A stretch of DNA of 64,000 nt from Aurelia coerulea (GCA_039566865.1 CM076960.1:5022001-5086000); one strand, 5' to 3'. Counted from the first letter of the stretch, positions 1 through 11,472 are shown. The notes: generated by a model not told the origin, from the sequence alone. Numbers and translations: made by a program.

Positions 1-2268
1 ACATTCGAAACGGGATTCAGTGATTTCCATCATATGATTTATACTATACTAAAAACAACTTATACCAAGCTTCCACCAAAGATTATAAAATATCGGGACT
101 ACAAAAAATTGTCCGAGACAGATTTCCTTACAGACCTCTCGAGTGCTATTTGTTCAAAAATTCCTGATAATTATAACGAATTTGAAGGACTAGTTGAAAC
201 ATTATTAGACAAACACGCACCATACAAAAAGGCAACCATTAGAGGCAATAATAAACCACATGTCTCGAAAGGGATGAAAAAAGAAATCATGTGTAGAACT
301 CGGTTCAAAAAGATCGCCAACAAAACGCATAAGGAAGAAGATATTCGTAGGTATAAGAGGCAAAGGAATAAAATTGTTAAACTAAACAAAGTTGCAAAGA
401 AGAGATATTTTCGAAGTTTAGATCCCGCAACTATTGGTAATGATAAACGTTTCTGGAAAACTTTTAAGCCGTTATTTTCCAGCAAATCATCAAATATTCA
501 AGAGAAGATCATTCTCGTTGAAAATGGTTCAAGAATCACCTGTGACAAACAAATAGCAGAATGTTTTAACGAGTACTTTGTTAATATCACTGCTACACTA
601 CCTATTGAGGCTCCTGTGACCCCACCATCATATGTCCCTTTGCAGGACCCTGTTTGGAATGCCATCAAGAAATACGACAACCACCCTAGTGTATTGTTGA
701 TTAGAAATAATGTTGTAAATAACGAGACGTTTGAGTTTCATCCTGTTAGCCCTAATGATGTTTGGAATGAAATTAGGCAGCTAGATAATTCGAAGAAAAC
801 GAGTGGATGTATTTCAGTTGACATTCTTAAATTAATATCCGGATTGTGTCACATCGAGATTACTAAATATTTCAACACGATGCTATTCACTAGTGAGTTC
901 CCCGACCCCCTTAAGGCCGTCGATGTATCATCGTTATACAAAAGTTCTGAATCCACCTGTAAAGTAAATTATAGACCAATTAGTGTAGCAACAGCGATGT
1001 CCAAAGTCTTTGAGCGTTTGATAGCTAAACAGATCAATTCTTTTGTGACTGCGAAGATATCAAATCTATTATGTGCTTATAGAAAAGGACATAGTGCACA
1101 ACATGCCCTGATTCGACTTATTGAAACTATTCGCAAGACATTAGATAAGAAAGGTGTTGCTGGTATGATTTTGATGGACTTATCAAAAGCATTCGACTGC
1201 ATGCCTCATGATTTACTTATTGCTAAATTAAATGCGTATGGTTTTGGTCTGCAGGGTCTCAGATTGATAGCAAATTACCTCTCAGATAGAAAGCAGAGAG
1301 TAAAGGTTGGCTCAACATATAGTGACTGGTTACAAACAAAAACTGGTGTCCCCCAGGGCTCTGTGCTAGGGCCACTACTATTCAATATTTTTCTCAATGA
1401 CTTCATCTACATCGTCGAACATTCGGAGGTGTGCAATTTTGCTGATGATAACACCATTTTTTCTTGTGATGACACTTTTGAAAGTGTGGCTTCAAACCTA
1501 GAAGAAGATATGTCTCAAGCGATCTCTTGGTTCAAAACTAATCAAATGGTAGCCAATCCATCAAAATTCCAAGTTATGCTACTCGGTTTGAAGACAAATG
1601 ATAATATTGTTCTCGATATTGGAAATGTATCTGTTGATATTGTCAGTAGTGTTAGATTATTGGGGATTACCATAGACTCGAGACTAAAATTCGACCAACA
1701 TGTGGCAAAATTATGTCAAAAAGCAAACAACAAGATCAGTGCCTTCTCTAGAGTCTCAAATTATTTAGATGAGAAACAATCTCTTTTACTGTACAACTCA
1801 TTCATAATGTCTCAGTTTAATTATTGTCCGTTGATATGGATGTTTTGCGGAAAGGTTGCGAATAATGATCTCAATCGCACCCATAAGAGAGCGCTTCGAA
1901 TTCTCTTCAACGATTTTATATCTTCTTTTGATGAGTTGTTACAGAGAGGAAAGGAGTGCACTATTCATCAAAAGAACTTGCAAAAGTTAATGCTCGAGGT
2001 TTATAGCAGTTTAACACAACAAAACCCTTCTTTTTTGTGGGATATGTTCCATGAAAAGGACAATAATTACAATCTACGATCAAAGAATCTGTTGATGTTG
2101 CCTCAAACTAAAACAACTACTTATGGCAACGATAGTTTATCTTTTCGTGGTAGCATATTATGGAATTCCCTGCCCAATGATACAAAAATTGCCACCTCCG
2201 TCTGTTCTTTTAAGTCATGCATAAAAAAATGGATTGGAGAGACTTGCCGTTGCAAAATTTGTAAATAG
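1..2268 (+). CDS. LINE A ORF2, reverse transcriptase part (5' incomplete)
   Basis: Non-LTR reverse transcriptase that would copy element RNA at a nicked genomic target. Counting from the Met at position 34, the 744-residue frame shows RT motifs in order: YRPISVATAMSKVFERL, MDLSKAFDCMPHDLL near residue 380, TGVPQGSVLGPLL near 437, and the catalytic FADDN near 468. Thumb and connection sequence follows. The tail has the WNSLPND motif and a small cysteine-rich end, CRCKICK. There is no stop or frameshift in the visible part, so this copy may be young. The Met at 34 is internal, not the true start; the endonuclease half is missing only because of the window edge. Clade assignment (CR1/L2 group) rests on motif style alone. 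Confidence 0.9.
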   Translation, partial: TFETGFSDFHHMIYTILKTTYTKLPPKIIKYRDYKKLSETDFLTDLSSAICSKIPDNYNEFEGLVETLLDKHAPYKKATIRGNNKPHVSKGMKKEIMCRTRFKKIANKTHKEEDIRRYKRQRNKIVKLNKVAKKRYFRSLDPATIGNDKRFWKTFKPLFSSKSSNIQEKIILVENGSRITCDKQIAECFNEYFVNITATLPIEAPVTPPSYVPLQDPVWNAIKKYDNHPSVLLIRNNVVNNETFEFHPVSPNDVWNEIRQLDNSKKTSGCISVDILKLISGLCHIEITKYFNTMLFTSEFPDPLKAVDVSSLYKSSESTCKVNYRPISVATAMSKVFERLIAKQINSFVTAKISNLLCAYRKGHSAQHALIRLIETIRKTLDKKGVAGMILMDLSKAFDCMPHDLLIAKLNAYGFGLQGLRLIANYLSDRKQRVKVGSTYSDWLQTKTGVPQGSVLGPLLFNIFLNDFIYIVEHSEVCNFADDNTIFSCDDTFESVASNLEEDMSQAISWFKTNQMVANPSKFQVMLLGLKTNDNIVLDIGNVSVDIVSSVRLLGITIDSRLKFDQHVAKLCQKANNKISAFSRVSNYLDEKQSLLLYNSFIMSQFNYCPLIWMFCGKVANNDLNRTHKRALRILFNDFISSFDELLQRGKECTIHQKNLQKLMLEVYSSLTQQNPSFLWDMFHEKDNNYNLRSKNLLMLPQTKTTTYGNDSLSFRGSILWNSLPNDTKIATSVCSFKSCIKKWIGETCRCKICK

Positions 2269-2405
2269 GGTATTTTAGGGTATTTTCGTTTCTTATCATG
2301 AACTGTAATTTATTTTTGTTTTTGTAAATAGTTGGTCTTTATTAGTTCTTGAAGAAGAGCTATTTTTAATAACCAACTTTAAAGAATGTTATAATAATAA
2401 TAAAT
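1..2405 (+). mobile_element. LINE A (CR1/L2-like non-LTR retrotransposon), 3' part; 5' part off window
   Basis: The reading frame is already open at base 1 and reads TGFSDFHHMI, which resembles the C-terminal end of an AP endonuclease domain, so the element extends left of the window. The RT ORF is followed by a 3' UTR that contains GTTGGT at about 2331 and its complement ACCAAC at about 2372, and ends in a short TAATAA-rich tail near 2390-2405. The tail abuts sequence that reads, on the other strand, as the C-terminus of LINE B. I infer that LINE A inserted into LINE B. Two more 3' fragments of this family occur at 13.5 and 56.1 kb. Confidence 0.9.
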
Positions 2406-2458
2406 TAAAGCGACTAATAGACGGGAGTTCTCTAATATCAACTGGGATATTGTTCCAA

Positions 2459-5400
2459 TAGTCCGGTAGCAGAAGGGGGGGTAGTACCACCAAACGAGGT
2501 AATTTGTGAGACCAAGTGATTTTGGTCAATTTTGGGGCGTAGAATTCGAATATCGATGTTCTTTTTGTGGGGGAGGGGCCGTTTTTGAGATATGGGGGTA
2601 CATGCCCCCAAAATTGAAGGAAAATGTGTTATTATTAAGACTCTCGATGTACCCCTTTAAAAGTTCATTTTTAGCTTTAGAACATTGATAATGGCCCCAT
2701 CTAGCTCATAAAAGGTACTTTTGAGGTTTTGGATCATTCTGGGGTAACCCTGCCCCCAAATGGGGGCAACAAAGCAAGATGATTCAAAATTCACTAAAAG
2801 TACCTTACCATACCAATTCAGGGGTGTAGAACCCGAATTTCGATGTTATTTTGATGGGAGAGGAACAGTTCATGAAATATAGGGGCAAATGCCCCTAAAT
2901 AGGGGTCAAAGGTCAAACTCTTTTGGTAACCTTTGGTGCTTGTCATTTCAAGTCTTGTAATGATTCTCATAGAAAGATGTTATTTTAACAGGAAAAGGGA
3001 GCTTTTCAAATATAGCGGCGACTGCCTTAAAAATGGGGTAAAGTTTGTTGTTGTCGAACGCCTCACTCAAAGCATAAACATTTTGATCTTCAGCTATGGG
3101 AAATGGAATTTGGGATCAGTAAATTCATGAATAGCAATAGCTTAATCTATTTTTTCAGGTTGTTACCTTCTTCTAACCCCGAAATGTTACCCCGAATTTG
3201 GGGGCAATGAGAGAGATTATCTGTGTCCACTTCATGGTCGAAGTGCCTCATCCTATGAATTTCCGACAGTAACATTGCAACAGAGAGCCTTGTTTGGTCC
3301 TACTGTGTTTACGGTTCAAACTTCATACCTACTTATGGTTCCTTTCAATCAAGGGAAACATTGGATGGTGCCCTCAGCCATGATCCTATAAAGAGGCTCT
3401 GTTGCAACATGTTGAATGGATCGTTAATAGACCAGTTCAGTAATGAACAAATTCTGTAATTACTGCAAGTTCATGTTACTCTATTTTTTACATTTATGGC
3501 CAATTTCCAGTTCCCTTGGACTTCGAATTCGCATCCAAATCCACACTTCAAAGACATTAGGACGATGGCTTACCATTAAATCATCCAATGAAATTACGCG
3601 AATCTATTCATGATGCTCTCTTGTAAAGGATAACAATGGTGGTGTGCCCGTTTGCATTTTCGGCTGCATTATTGTGATTTGCATCTTTCGTTGAGACTTT
3701 TCCGTTTGGAATCCTTCCTTACATGTCAAATTCGGATGCAATTGCCTGCCGATCGGTGAGCAAAAGATTCGGATGCAAATCCTAAATCCAAAGGAACTAG
3801 CAATGGGCTAACAAATCAGAACTTAAGATATTGTCATCATCCTCGACCATCTCTTCCATTGCTGGCATTAATCAGCAACTCTGCTATCCTTTCCTGGACT
3901 TAGGTGCAGCCTAATGTTTAGATGGGCTTATTTCATGGATAGTGCCCAATATGATGGCTTCGTTGCTTTAATAGTGATTGAATCGCGCCTGAAGTGAAAT
4001 AACTTTTGCCTGATTAGAGGGGCTATGCAGCACACCCCAGCCACCCGACTCTTATGCCAATGCCAATGTATCTGTTCTGAATACACTTCCTCTGTCCAAT
4101 TTTATCATTATATCTGGTAATCAGCCTGATTGGCCTGGATAACCCAGCGATCAGGATTTGATGCATTTCACCACATTTTGTAACAAAGTTTGCTGTCTGG
4201 TATGGTGGACGGAGAGACAAGTCAATGCCATTTTCATATTCTTTCAATCTCCTAAATATATTTTTCATCACTTTGTTTGATGAATACTGCTGCTTTCTTT
4301 CAAAACGTCTACCTAAAAGAAGTGCCAATCCATCCAGCTCTGGTCAGATATTATATCTTGCTTGACTGTTCCCTAAACAGCGAACAAGAAATGTACCTTT
4401 CATATGTATCCACCAAAACTGTTTTCCTTTACGAAGAATACCGTAAAAGCTCTTGCAAAGAATACCCGGGAGGCTTGTGTAATTTTGGAAACCCGAGAGG
4501 GGGCTCGTTAGAGAAGGGAGGGTTATGCACCTTGCCAAGGATATAAACAATAGCTTTTTAGTTCCTATGCCCCATATTCTGTGGAGTCAACAGACAATTT
4601 CACGAGTCAAATGCCTTTTCGTCGTGGAGGAAAGCTTCTGTGGCATTTGTTTTTTCGTGATCATGCTCAATTTCTTTCACACGTCAATCGATGTTCCATT
4701 CTTGGCCTTTATACAGGACATATCTCATGCCATAAAAGTGAGCGTCTAATGAGTTAATGACTGGTTTCAAGCCATACATGTTTCATCGGCCTTGAAATTA
4801 TTTCTTTCCTTCCATTATTTCTAAAAATTTGTTAATGTCAGCAGGAATACGAATATCGGGAGTTCATATGCCAAATTTATCTTCGTCACAGGAAATACTG
4901 TTCTATAAATGTGTCTGGCGTTCTCATGATACCGTTGATGTTAGCAGCCATATCCAAAATATATGAGATGTTCTTCGCGCTCTTGAGCAGTGAAGTCCCG
5001 GCTGCATTTAAGATTTGTCTCCCTGTTTTCCTCCTCCCGTTTTTCGACCAAAGTGGCAAGTTCATCAATGGTGTGAGGGTAAAGTGCAAAATATTCCTAC
5101 CGGAAGAGATATTGCTGCATAACATCGAAACTCAGATTCTACACCCAAGAATAACTGGAAATTGATAAGATCATGTGTTTTTAGTGAAACAGCAATCGAC
5201 TTCCTTGGTTGCTCCCATTTAGGACAGCATTGCCTCGGAGAGGAATATGATGACTTTAAACCTAAACAGCGCTATGGACCAGCATTTTAGTACGAATATG
5301 ATAGTAAGATTTGTGATTTAATTAGGGTGACAAACATCAAACTTTACCAAAAGATTTTGACCTTTGACCCCTGTTTGGGGCATTTGCCCCTATATTTCAA

Positions 5401-5813
5401 AAATAGTTACTCTCCCATCAAAATAACATCGAAATTCGGGTTCTACACCCCTGAATTGGTATGGTAAGGTACTTTTAGTGAATTTTGAATCATCTTGCTT
5501 TGTTGCCCCCATTTGGGGGCAGGGTTACCCCAGAATGATCCGAAACCTCGAAAGTACCTTTTATGAGCTAGATGGGGCCATTAACAATGTTCTACAGCTA
5601 AAAATGAACTTTTAATGGGGTACATCGAGAGTCTTAACAATAACACATTTTCCTTCAATTTTGGGGGCATTTACCCCCATATCTCAAAAACGGCCCCTCC
5701 CCCACAAAAAGAACATCGATATTCGAATTCTACGCCCAAAAATTGACCAAAGTCACTTGGTCTCACAAATTACCTCGTTTGGTGGTACTACCCCCCCTTC
5801 TGCTACCGGACTA
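2459..5813. mobile_element. 3.36-kb DNA element with ~490-bp terminal inverted repeats, TSD CAA
   Basis: The left end TAGTCCGGTAGCAG is matched as reverse complement by the right end at 5800-5813. The two arms stay alignable from 2459 to about 2947 and from about 5327 to 5813. Both flanks are CAA (2456-2458 and 5814-5816), and removing element plus one CAA restores the LINE B codons for MKVWNNIP. A 3-bp duplication fits PIF/Harbinger, CACTA, Academ or Zator types; the ends do not decide among them. The arms contain paired G4-6 and C4-5 blocks. I see no intact transposase, so it is probably non-autonomous. Confidence 0.88.
4000..5165 (-). other. Possible decayed coding remnants inside the 3.36-kb element
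   Basis: Short minus-strand frames between 4023 and 5125 read like coding sequence broken by frameshifts: for example PHTIDELATLVEKREEENRE near 5030-5090, and RYVLYKGQEWNIDVRVKEIE near 4660-4720. I recognise no transposase catalytic motif in them. They may be the relic of the element's own gene or of captured host sequence. This is a weak call based on composition and length only. Confidence 0.3.
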
Positions 5814-8584
5814 CAAACTTTCATAGCAGAATAGTAATAACTCTTTTTCGCATATTCTCTATTTAGTCTAGGAATTTGTAGATCTCTACAGTATCTTGTT
5901 GCATAGTTTGACTGCGACGATCTTTGCTGAAATTTGTCCCAGAGGCTTTCAGGGCTTAATTTGTTCATAATCTTATATGTCATGACCGATCTATCAAATC
6001 GAATAATATTTTCAACGCTCAGCCAGTCACATGACCAGTTATCCTTGAATCTGGCGCTTTCGATTATTGACCGGGCCCTGTCCTGCAGACGTTGGAGGGT
6101 ATCAAGTTTTGTTTTTGGAAGGCTGCCCCATATTTCATTAGCATAACGTAGATGGCTCTCGACAATAGCGTAGTAGACACTACACAGCTTTGTTTGGGGA
6201 ATTATATTTCCTAATTTCTTTAATGACGCAAGTCCTCCAAAAACTTTACCCTTCACAGTTTTGTATTGCTCTTCCCACTTTAGGTTCTCGTCGACAGTTA
6301 CACCTAGCGATTTCGTCTTCGTAACACGCTTAATATCTGAGCCATTTAACGTGAGTGCATTCGAGATATTCAGCGCATTTACTTTACGAGAATGGCCTAT
6401 TATCATATATTCTGTCTTTGCGGGGTTAGGACTTAACTTATTTATTCTCATCCACTCCGAGAGGTTGAGCAATTCCTGTTGCGCCTCTAAGACCAGTTTC
6501 TCAACATCATCCGATGCGATTGTTACATTTGTATCATCGGCATAGATACTTGCTTGGGAAAATTTCAAACACTTCTCGAAGTCGTTTAGATATATGATAA
6601 AAAGGAGAGGACCTAGGCAGGAACCTTGAGGTATGCCACACGTTACCTCACTTGTCATTGATCTCTGTCCATTTACAGAGCAAAATTGCTTCCTATGATC
6701 TAAATAGGACTGAAACCAGTTCCCAGCGTTGCCCCTTATACCGTATCTGCACAATTTTTTGACCATTATTTTGTGATCGACCGTATCAAATGCTTTCTTT
6801 AGGTCAAGAAATATGGTCAAGTTCAATTTCTTACTGTCAATATTTTCATACCAAAAATCGGTACTGCATATCAAGGATGTTATTGTGGAGTATAGTTTAC
6901 GAAAAGCTGACTGATTCTTGGTGATTACATTATTTTCAAGAAGGAAATCAAACATCTGATCGTGTACTATCCGCTCCAGGATCCTAGAAAAAATTGAAAT
7001 AACTGAAATGGGCCTATAATTGTTTACATCCTTTTTTGCACCTGATTTAAATATAGGAGTTACTCTTGCAAGTTTCCAAATGTCTGGGAATATACCGTCT
7101 TTTAATGATGAATTGAATATCATCATCAAAGGCTTTGACACGAGGTCTCCCACATCTTTGACAATGGATGTGGGTACTTTATCGGGACCAGCTGCCTTTC
7201 CGCTTTTTAGCTGTTTAATTGCATTCAATATGAAAACATCGTCAACAGTTTTAAATTCCATTTCCTTTAGCTCTGGCTTGATGTTTTGGAGACAGTCATC
7301 ACCTGGCTTAGAGACAATTTTCTTTGCCAAGTTTGGACCAACTGAGACGAAATGCTGGTTTAAAGCCTTCAGAATGTCACGCTCTCGAGTGAGACATTTA
7401 CCGTCTACTTCCACGCTCGAAAGTTTCACTGAATTTTCATTTTTGTCTAATACTTTGTTGATGGTTTTCCACATTTTTTTTGGATTTCCTATATTTTCAT
7501 CGATGAGTCCATGATAATAGTCCCTAATTGCATTACGCATCTCGCTTGTTACTTGATTACGTAATCGTTTGTAAGCAGGCCACTTTTCAGGATATTTCTC
7601 AGCTTCTTGTTTCAGCATGTCCCTTTCCATCATAAGATTTTTAAGAGAAGCAGTGAGCCAAGGAGCAAACTGGCTACGAACCCTTTTCTTTCTTACTGGA
7701 GCATGAAGATTTAAGATTGATTCGAAAATCTCCTGAAATGTGGCTGCCATACTTACAGGGTCATTATTAAATGGACTAAGGATGGTTTCCCAGTCAATCT
7801 GTTGTAAGTCTTGACGGAAGAGCATTTTATCATATTTTTTCATGTTGCGAGACTCAACAATTTTTTGTTTATTTCCTTTACGTCGCCAAGCATTTATTTT
7901 CCGAATACCATACACCAGATAATGGTCAACCATCCCAGTTCTTATTACATCTGCTTCTATGATATATTTTGGATTGGTGGAAGAGAAATGGTCAATAAGC
8001 GTCTTACTTACTTTTTGCTCACCAGATTCAGTGGTGGTCATGGCAACCCGCGTAAAACCCTTAATCAATTGCTCAAGTTGGTACTCAGAGTAAATCAATT
8101 TGAGCTTCTTGGCATTTGCGTTTTTTGCGTTTTTGAAATCACAGTTGGTGTCCCCAATCAAAATTACTTCCTTATCTTCTTTATCTAGATTTTTTAAAAT
8201 TTCTCTAAGGTTTTCGAATGCAGTGTAATCGACACCGGCAGTTGGGGGGCGATACCAGCACACAATGTGAAAAGGCCTTGCATGATTACTGGGTGATACC
8301 TCAAGAGCTATGAGCTCAAGGTTATTACTTGCTACCTTAATCGTGGCTTCAGGGAGACTTTCTTTCACGTACATCGCAACCCCTCCTCCATTTGCATCTC
8401 TATCATTGCGGTAAATCCTATATCCTTCAATAGAAACTACAGAGTCAGGGACAGTTTTGGCAAGACGTGTCTCGCTTAGGCCTATAACATCGATATCATT
8501 ATTGTGAAGGACTAGCTCCAGCTCTGATTTATGTTTTCGAAGGGAAACTATATTTAAGAAGGCGATTAAGAATAGCATTCCCAT
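5814..8584 (-). pseudogene. LINE B ORF2: endonuclease and reverse transcriptase, interrupted
   Basis: An AP endonuclease domain comes first: LNIVSLRKH near residue 10, GLSETRL near 36-42, GGGVAMYVKESL, GDTNCDF near 143, and a DH pair in LIDHFSS and VDHYLVYG. The RT follows with NNYRPISVISIFSRIL, FLDLKKAFDTVDH near 590, CGIPQGSCLGPLL near 648 and the catalytic YADDTN near 679. The natural frame continues at AMKV with WNNIP at 2458, but here it runs into the inserted element at 5813 and ends in 19 foreign residues, stopping at 5753. The Met at 8584 is internal: the real start is at 10473, on the far side of LINE C. Apart from the insertions the frame is clean. Confidence 0.88.
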
Positions 8585-10058
8585 GAAAATTTTAAAATTT
8601 CTTTCACCGTTGATATCTTCTCCACTTTCTCAAATCATAAATGAATCATTTCAATCTGGGATATTCCCAGACAAGATGAAGTTTGCCAAAGTAATCCCAC
8701 TTTTCAAGAAAGGTTGTCCACTAACAGCATCAAATTATAGGCCTATTTCCCTTCTCTCTGTTTTCAGCAAAATCACAGAAAAAAGTCATGTATGAACGTC
8801 TCTATAAATTCCTTGAAAAACATGAAATCTTGTATTCTTTACAATTTGGTTTTCGTGCCAGCCATTCCATTAACCATGCCCTGGTTAGTTTAACAGAAGC
8901 CATTAAAAGTTCACTAGACAATAGAAAATTTGGCTGTGGAATATTTATTGATTTGCAGAAGGCGTTTGATACAGAGAATCATCAAATTCTTTTGATGAAG
9001 CTTGAACATTATGGAATTAGAGGAACTACCTTATAGATTGGTTTGAATCCTATCTCTTAGATAGGAAACAATGTGTCTCAGTGAATGGATCTTACTCTTG
9101 TTATCTCAATGTTACCTGTGGGGTTCCACAGGGTTCTGTTCTTGGTCCTCTTCTTTTCTTAATTTACATTAATGATTTACCTCTCTCATCCTCAAAACTA
9201 GCCTTTTACTTATTTGCAGATGATACTAATATCTATTGTGAATCTGAAAGTCTTGATCAGCTTCAAAGTGTGGTTAACAAGGAATTAAAAAGAGTGAAAA
9301 TGTGGCTTGACGTTAATAAATTGTCACTCAATGTTGATAAAACTAATTTCATAATTTTTAAGTCGCCTCAACATTCTTCACCTGAAACTGTCAGCATCAA
9401 AATTGGAAAGTTTCCTATCAAGCAAACTTGTTATGTGAAATTTCTTGGTGTTCTTCTGGATGAAAATCTTTCATGGAAGTATCACTTAACAGAACTATCC
9501 AAAAAACTGGCTAGAACTTGTGGTATGTTTTTCAAAGTAAGACACTTCTTACCCATCAATATTTTAGTCTGTCTTTATAACTCTTTATTTTCACCGTTTC
9601 TACAATATGGCATTTTAGTTTGGGGTCTTACCCATGAAACTCATATCAATCCAATATTTTTGTTGCAGAAAAGGGTCATAAGGGCTATTGTGTTTGAACA
9701 CTTTACTTCTCCCACTACACCTCTCTTTTCTGATTTAAAGATTTTAAAGCTGCGTGATCTATTTCAAGTGAAACTGCTTTCTTTCGTATACGATTGTGTA
9801 AATAAGATCTCTCCTTCTTGTTTTCATTCTTTTTTTGATTTAGTTCAGTCTGTTCATCAACATGGTACACGGCAAGCCTCTAAAAACGATATTTTTCTAA
9901 CTCAGAAAAATACTGCTCAATATGGTCTTCGATCAGTTCGTTACTTTGGAGCTAAGTGCTGGAATGACATTCCCATGGATATAAAAAAATCACCCTCTGC
10001 TATTAGTTTTCGTTGTAAACTCAAAGCTTTCCTCTTTGAAAATAATTATCAAAATTGA
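8585..10058 (+). pseudogene. LINE C reverse transcriptase, frameshifted
   Basis: RT motifs are present in three frames. SNYRPISLLSVFSKI ends near 8780 at an A6 run; ERLYKFLEKHEIL resumes in another frame at 8791. FIDLQKAFDTENHQILL follows, then a second frame change near 9030 before YLLDRKQCVSVNG. The block from 9081 carries TCGVPQGSVLGPLL and the catalytic LFADDTNIY near 9212-9235, then the thumb region and WNDIPMDIKKSPS. Both frameshifts are small, which suggests an old, inactive copy. It has no endonuclease, so it was probably 5'-truncated on insertion. Confidence 0.85.
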
Positions 10059-10405
10059 TCTTTGAATAGTAGGCACAAGAAGGTCACCATCCGCCCTAGT
10101 CATTTAATCTCGCTGAAAGTATATAATCTCGATCAAATGTAAATGAAATTCTATTAAAACAGGGGGTGCTCTCTCCTCGATTAGTCTGACTACTGAGAGA
10201 GCTCCTCCTTTAAGTAATTCCCTCCATACAATTTATCTTTTCTCTTTGTTTTGTTGAATATATAGTTTTTTAATTTTGCTTACTGATGTATCAATTTTCT
10301 GTATCTTATATTCTTGTAGTTTAGTTATTTGACTGTTTAGTTATTTCAAAACATTGTATGAAGTGGAATTTAAAATATATGAAACTGAAACTGAAACTGA
10401 AACTG
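8585..10405 (+). mobile_element. LINE C (CR1-like), 5'-truncated, GAAACT tail
   Basis: Plus-strand LINE starting inside the RT region (no endonuclease) and ending in four to five copies of GAAACT at about 10380-10405. Its ends are flanked by a 2-bp AT overlap within LINE B, consistent with CR1-like elements that make very short or no target duplications. A 3' UTR of about 320 bases follows the ORF stop at 10058. The short-period tail in place of poly(A) is typical of CR1/L2 relatives. Confidence 0.85.
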
Positions 10406-10473
10406 ATTTTTAAACCATTTCTCTTCCTTAGATGACTTGTACTACTGTTGATATTAGTTTTGACCGAGCTCAT
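10406..10473 (-). pseudogene. Detached first 22-23 codons of LINE B ORF2
   Basis: On the minus strand an ATG at 10471-10473 lies 6 nt after the ORF1 stop (10480-10482). It opens a 68-nt frame (MSSVKTNINSS, then HLRKRNGLK) that stops at the LINE C junction. Sixty-eight bases is 22 codons plus AT, and the next LINE B base at 8582 is G, completing the ATG that heads the main ORF2 block. Frame continuity across 1.8 kb of foreign DNA is strong evidence for this reconstruction. The close ORF1/ORF2 spacing suggests reinitiation or coupled translation in the intact element, which is inference. Confidence 0.75.
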
Positions 10474-10479
10474 TTCCCC

Positions 10480-10815
10480 CTAGCAATACTTAACAAATTT
10501 ACTAAGGTTTGCGGAGTATTTACGGACACCTCCATCATTTAAGTGGAGACCATCTTTCCATAGATTACTATACATAATATTGTTGTTATCGATAATGTCC
10601 ATACCTTTAATGCTTAGTTCTTCTCCAAGCAGTTCATTGATTTTCTTGCCTTTTGCGTTGAGGCTTTGGTCATCATTCCTTTTAAATATCGAGGAGTAGG
10701 CTACACGTGCTGTTGGGTTACTTTTCTGGACTTTGTAGAGCGTAGTAACAATCGTTTCGGTGAGATCTTTGGGTGTTGAATCACGAAGATTATAGCAGAT
10801 GATGATAGATTCTGT
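10480..10815 (-). pseudogene. LINE B ORF1: C-terminal SGNH/GDSL esterase-like domain, degraded
   Basis: The minus-strand frame reads NLRDSTPKDLTETIV, then ARVAYSSIFKRNDD, and ends with KDGLHLNDGGVRKYSANL. The D-G-L-H block matches the final catalytic Asp/His motif of SGNH hydrolases, which occur in ORF1 of several CR1/L2-type LINEs. The expected GTND block before LRDS is not present; IIICYN stands in its place, so the fold's oxyanion residues look lost. Upstream of about 10,815 the frame stays open to 11,007 but shows no SGNH resemblance, so the N-terminal serine block is missing too. Its position directly before ORF2 of LINE B supports the assignment. Confidence 0.72.
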
Positions 10816-11472
10816 CCACAGGGTTTTACCAAAATTAGACTTATTCCGCTCCTGGCAGCCGCGCCTGGCGTTTTCTGGCGAAAAGAAGGCGATTCGTGGT
10901 GCTTTCAGATTCTTACGGATTTTTTTGCACCTAAATGCAAGGGTTAGAAGGCCGGAAGGGGGAGATCTCACTGTCACAAAAAACGCGTATGGATCCTTTG
11001 ATGTCACCGTCTCAACGCTTAGTTATAGAAGATTTTTCTCAAAATTTAGTACGCCATAACAAAATTTAGCTTGACAGAGATCGAAGTGGAGTAGAAAATG
11101 GAAACCTTGAATAGCAATGAAAGGAAGGTGGTGGAATCTTCACTTCAAATTTCATCGAAGTTGGTTGAAAGGCTTTGACTTTACAGGCGATTGAAGATAG
11201 TTGTTTTTAATATAAATATATAAAACAAAAATTGGTCTTCTCTCAAGTCTTTTTGGAATTCAAATAAAACATTGCCAAAAATGTTTCTGTAGATATGAAG
11301 CTTAGTCATATGTTCTCATGTCAGCAACTATTACTTTTTCAAATTAGGGGAATTTGGAACCAAATGGAGAAGGTTGATTTTTCAGCCTATGTCATAATCT
11401 TGCCCCACTGTGGGAAGGGGGCATACAGTAGAACCTATGGCTACTTTTAAACAAAGTAGATAAGGGTTTTAC

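Larger units (their letters stand above)
2406..11010 (-). mobile_element. LINE B (SGNH-ORF1 LINE), split by three later insertions
   Basis: Minus-strand LINE in pieces: ORF1 end (10480-10815), start of ORF2 (10406-10473), main ORF2 (5814-8584) and a short C-terminal piece (about 2406-2458, reading WNNIPVDIREL). LINE C separates the two ORF2 starts, the 3.36-kb inverted-repeat element separates the last two pieces, and LINE A interrupts the 3' end. Removing LINE C with a 2-bp overlap (AT), or the inverted-repeat element with its CAA duplication, restores one continuous frame at each site. The 5' limit near 11,010 is uncertain, and the 3' end should lie left of LINE A, outside the window. Confidence 0.88.

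Noticed and set aside
10816..11007. N-terminal extension of the LINE B ORF1 frame
   Set aside because: The frame is open, but the sequence shows no zinc-knuckle, coiled-coil or SGNH motif and may be unrelated sequence.
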